From Streptomyces sioyaensis (lineage in GTDB: Bacteria > Actinomycetota > Actinomycetes > Streptomycetales > Streptomycetaceae), in contig NZ_SDIF01000034.1 in NCBI RefSeq assembly GCF_004122735.1, positions 1 to 60,311 of the forward strand: a stretch of DNA of 60,311 bases, read 5' to 3'. Below are positions 57,855 to 60,311 of the stretch, one piece after another; position 1 is the first letter of the stretch, and each line of letters opens with the position of its first letter. A program made the translations under genes and the position numbers. The notes under the pieces were generated by a model. The model was not told the DNA's origin. It saw only the letters and a list, made by a program, of their open reading frames with translations, and did not search any database.

Positions 57855-60038
57855 TCAGATCAGCGGGCGGGGCTCGGGGTCGCGTGGCAGGCCGAGCAGC
57901 CGCTCCGCGACGACGTTCAGCTGTACCTGGGTGGTGCCGCCGGCGATGGTCAGACAGCGGGACATCAAGAAGCCGTGCAGCGCCCGCTCGCCGGCGCCTT
58001 CGCGCACCGCACCGGCCGGGCCGAGCAGCTCCAGCGCCAGCTCGGCGGTCTTCTGCTGGTGCGGGGTCTGCACCAGCTTGCGGACGCTGGCGCCGGCCCC
58101 CGGCTCCAGCCCCGACACCTGCTGGAGCGTGGTGCGCAGCCCGATGCAGCCCAGGGCGTGCGCCTCGGCCGCCAGCGCGCCCAGCCGCACCCGCACCGTC
58201 TCATCCAGCTCGCCGGCCCGGGCGAGGAGCTGTTCCAGCCCGGTGTCGAAGGTCAACTGGTCTGCCATGTGGACGCGTTCGTTGTCCAGGGTGGTGCGGG
58301 CCACCTTCCAGCCGTCGTCGACCTCGCCGACCACCGCATCGGCCGGCAACAGCACGTCGTCGAAGTAGACCTCGCTGAAGAGGGCGTCGCCGGTGATCTC
58401 CTTCAGCGGGCGGACGTCGATCCCGGGCGTCTTCATGTCGACGACGAAGAAGGTCAGCCCCTTGCGCTTGGGGACGTCGGGGTCGGTGCGGGCAAGCAGG
58501 ATGCCATGGCTCGACCACTGGGCGGCCGAGGTCCACACCTTCTGGCCGTTGATCCGCCAGCCGCCGTCCGCCACCCGCTCGGCGCGGGTCCGCAGGGCGG
58601 CCAGGTCCGAGCCGGCCTCGGGCTCGGAGAACAACTGGCACCACCGCAGATCGCCGCGCAGCGTCGGCAGCAGATAGCGCTCCTGCTGCTCCCGGGTGCC
58701 GTGGGCGAGCAGCGCGGGGACCACCCAGGTGGCGATGCCCAGATCGCTGATCCTGACCTCGGCTGCCGCCAACTCCTGCTGGATGGCGAGCTGTTGGACG
58801 GGCCCCGCGCCCAGCCCGTAGGGAGCGGGCAGATGCGGCGCGGCGTAGCCGGTGGGGGCCAGGGCGCGGCGTACGGCCGCCGGGTCGAGGCCGCGTACGC
58901 CATCGATGACCGCACGGGCCCCGGCGCGGTACTCCGCCGCCTCGGCGGGGAGTTCCAGCCGCAGCGCGCGCCGCGCACCGCCGGCGGCGAGGCGGGCGGC
59001 GCGCAGCCGGTGGGTGTCGCCGCCGCCGAGCAGCGCGCGGGCCACCAGGGCCCGGCGCAGATGGAGATGGGCGTCGTGTTCCCAGGTGAAGCCGGTGCCG
59101 CCGAGGATCTGGATGCAGTCCTTGGCGCAGCCGACGGCGGCGTCCAGGGCGGTCGCGGTGGCCAGCGCCGCGACCAGTGAACGGACCGCAGGTGGCTCGT
59201 CCAGGGCCCGGGCCGCGTCCCAGACCAGCGCACGGGCCTGTTCACAGCGGACGAGCATCTCGGCGCAGAGGTGCTTGACCGCCTGGAACTGGCCGATGGG
59301 GCGGCCGAACTGCTCGCGTACGGCGGCATGCTGGGTGGCGGTGTGCAGCGCCCAGGCGGCCGTGCCGCAGCTCTCGGCGGCGAACAGCACCCCGGCCAGG
59401 TCGCGGACCAGGTCGCCGTCGACCGCCAGCAGCCGGTCGGCCGGCACCACGGCCCCCTCGGCGCGCACCTCGGCGGTCGGCCGGGTCGGGTCGGCGCTCT
59501 CCTGCACCCGTACGGTCAGCGCCCCGGCGTCGACGGCGAGCCAGACCGGTCCGGCCGGGGTCCGCGCGGCCAGCACGAGCAGGTCCGCTTCGGCGCCGGC
59601 AAGGACCGGGGGCGCGGTGCCGTCCAGGACGTAACCGCCGGCCTCCTCGACGGCGGTGAGCGCCCCCGCGTCGAGTGCGACGGCGCCGACGCGGGCCCCG
59701 GTGGCGAGCTCCCGGACGAGGTGCCGGAGGCCGCCGCGGTGCAGCAGCTCGGCCGCCAGGACGGTGGGCAGATACGGGCCGGGGAACGCGGCGCGGCCCA
59801 ACTCCTCCAGCACCACGGCCAGGTCGAGGAGGTCACCGCCACCGCCGCCGTCGGCCTCGGGGAGGTGCAGCCCGAGCAGCCCCTGCGCGGCCAGCCCGTC
59901 CCAGCAGGCGAGCCGTCCCTGCTGTCCCGGGGCGGCGTCGAGCAGCTTGTGCACTTCTTCGGGCGGCATGGCCCGCGCGGCCCAGCCCGCCACCGCCTCG
60001 GCCAGGTCACGTTGCTCTTGCGTGATTCCGATGCCCAT
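57855..60038 (-). CDS. Fused double acyl-CoA dehydrogenase (FadE34-like)
   Basis: 727 aa containing two acyl-CoA dehydrogenase modules. Module 1 (1-355) has LPEADGGGGGDLLDLAVVLEELGRAAFPGPYLPT and IQILGGTGFTWEHDAHLHLRRA. Module 2 (365-720) has the FAD/substrate segments WCQLFSEPEAGSDLAALRTRAE, VWTSAAQWSSHGILLARTDP and CLTIAGGTTQVQLNVVAERLLGLPR. Most relatives work as heterotetramers of two genes; this single-chain form resembles mycobacterial FadE34, linked to sterol side-chain oxidation. In the first module the catalytic Glu is not obvious. The operator-like site at 60050-60063 is 12 nt upstream of the ATG. Confidence 0.88.
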   Translation of the reverse strand: MGIGITQEQRDLAEAVAGWAARAMPPEEVHKLLDAAPGQQGRLACWDGLAAQGLLGLHLPEADGGGGGDLLDLAVVLEELGRAAFPGPYLPTVLAAELLHRGGLRHLVRELATGARVGAVALDAGALTAVEEAGGYVLDGTAPPVLAGAEADLLVLAARTPAGPVWLAVDAGALTVRVQESADPTRPTAEVRAEGAVVPADRLLAVDGDLVRDLAGVLFAAESCGTAAWALHTATQHAAVREQFGRPIGQFQAVKHLCAEMLVRCEQARALVWDAARALDEPPAVRSLVAALATATALDAAVGCAKDCIQILGGTGFTWEHDAHLHLRRALVARALLGGGDTHRLRAARLAAGGARRALRLELPAEAAEYRAGARAVIDGVRGLDPAAVRRALAPTGYAAPHLPAPYGLGAGPVQQLAIQQELAAAEVRISDLGIATWVVPALLAHGTREQQERYLLPTLRGDLRWCQLFSEPEAGSDLAALRTRAERVADGGWRINGQKVWTSAAQWSSHGILLARTDPDVPKRKGLTFFVVDMKTPGIDVRPLKEITGDALFSEVYFDDVLLPADAVVGEVDDGWKVARTTLDNERVHMADQLTFDTGLEQLLARAGELDETVRVRLGALAAEAHALGCIGLRTTLQQVSGLEPGAGASVRKLVQTPHQQKTAELALELLGPAGAVREGAGERALHGFLMSRCLTIAGGTTQVQLNVVAERLLGLPRDPEPRPLI

Positions 60039-60049
60039 GCGGGGCAGAC

Positions 60050-60063
60050 TAGAACACGTTTCA
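60050..60063. promoter_or_regulatory. KstR-like operator TAGAACACGTTTCA
   Basis: Matches TNNAACNNGTTNNA at every fixed position, 12-25 nt upstream of the fused acyl-CoA dehydrogenase gene. Seven of its first eight bases equal those of the palindrome at 50812. Together they suggest one TetR regulator for both operons. Confidence 0.6.
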
Positions 60064-60215
60064 TTCTGACGGAAGGTCAGTTGCGGCGGTACGGCGGGAA
60101 GCGCCGCTCCCGGGAGACCCGGAGGACACCCGGCCCTCGCCCCCTCACCCCTGGGCCCGTCAGCTGCCCCGCAAGCGCTGCCGGGCGGCCGTCAGTCCCC
60201 CCGGGAGAACCCCAC

Positions 60216-60267
60216 GAATTCACCGGGGAACGCTCCGGACGCACTCAGGAAACGGTCCGGTGAATTC
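60216..60267. repeat. 11-bp inverted repeat near the right edge
   Basis: GAATTCACCGG (60216-60226) and CCGGTGAATTC (60257-60267) with a 30-nt loop; each arm extends by ACG/CGT with one bulged G. It lies in the last 248 nt of the window, where no gene could be supported. It may be a terminator for a gene coming in from the right. Confidence 0.5.
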
Positions 60268-60311
60268 CGTCCGTGTCACCATTCCCTCTCGCTCTCCCCC
60301 TACCCCCGGCC

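Noticed and set aside
1..60311. tRNA genes, CRISPR arrays, insertion sequences or phage structural genes
   Set aside because: No cloverleaf, regularly spaced direct repeats, transposase, integrase or phage protein was recognised on either strand.

Overview
The window is high-GC actinobacterial DNA, almost certainly Streptomyces. The signs are strong GC bias at third codon positions, GTG/TTG starts, Tat-type lipoproteins, LuxR/LAL and IclR regulators, a bacterial A-type RNase P RNA, and TTA codons confined to one visibly lower-GC patch. Base 1 sits exactly at the end of a perfect 36-bp inverted repeat inside a protease gene, so the left edge looks like a contig end with a fold-back artefact.

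Left part (0-8.3 kb): a 5'-truncated trypsin-like protease, an S53 sedolisin, a CBS-domain protein, a small Lys/Arg-rich protein, a DHA2 multidrug transporter, a polysaccharide-deacetylase lipoprotein and a secreted esterase. From 8.4 to 18.2 kb lies a complete protocatechuate branch of the beta-ketoadipate pathway (pcaI-J-F-H-G-B-DC, mostly overlapping stop/start codons). It is divergent from an unusual double-length IclR regulator and followed by an aromatic-acid MFS permease. The pca promoter and the permease promoter share the dyad AGTGAA-N6-TTCA, a candidate common operator. Next come an LAL-type LuxR regulator without its ATPase domain, an alpha/beta hydrolase with a small membrane protein, an MHS-type permease with an OmpR/HK pair and an orphan TAXI binding protein (21.9-26.5 kb), and a P-loop ATPase-LuxR regulator.

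The region 29.2-37.3 kb is the accessory heart of the window. A two-gene operon (30344-32892) encodes a small helical protein whose C-terminus carries the peptide RVYQAGRDMHI and an NB-ARC/TPR NLR-like protein whose N-terminus carries RVYQSSRDQHI. This is the layout of bacterial amyloid-signalling (BELL/NLR, BASS) cell-death systems; both genes contain TTA codons. Rightward lie a rhomboid-like protein, a DUF429 protein, an isoaspartyl methyltransferase, a DUF6506 protein, a wrecked membrane NACHT NTPase pseudogene, and the RNase P RNA gene (minus strand). Two imperfect copies of the rnpB 3' end lie to its left (83% over 76 nt at 32951, and a shorter one at 35779), suggesting repeated integration at rnpB and a defence-type hotspot.

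The right part (37.4-60.3 kb) is mostly core: a MerR regulator, an RNB exoribonuclease, YaaA, KDPG aldolase, a Nif3 / zinc-ribbon / RNase H-phosphatase operon with a probable CTG start, and a propeller-like protein with a repetitive tail. It then carries a lipid/sterol-type beta-oxidation set (SDR, MDR alcohol dehydrogenase, MaoC hydratase; SCP-x-like thiolase and a fused double acyl-CoA dehydrogenase). The two transcription units of that set each have an upstream match to the KstR consensus TNNAACNNGTTNNA. Between them lie an ABC transporter with a DesK/NarL two-component system and a DHA2 transporter. No tRNA, CRISPR array, insertion sequence or integrase gene was seen.
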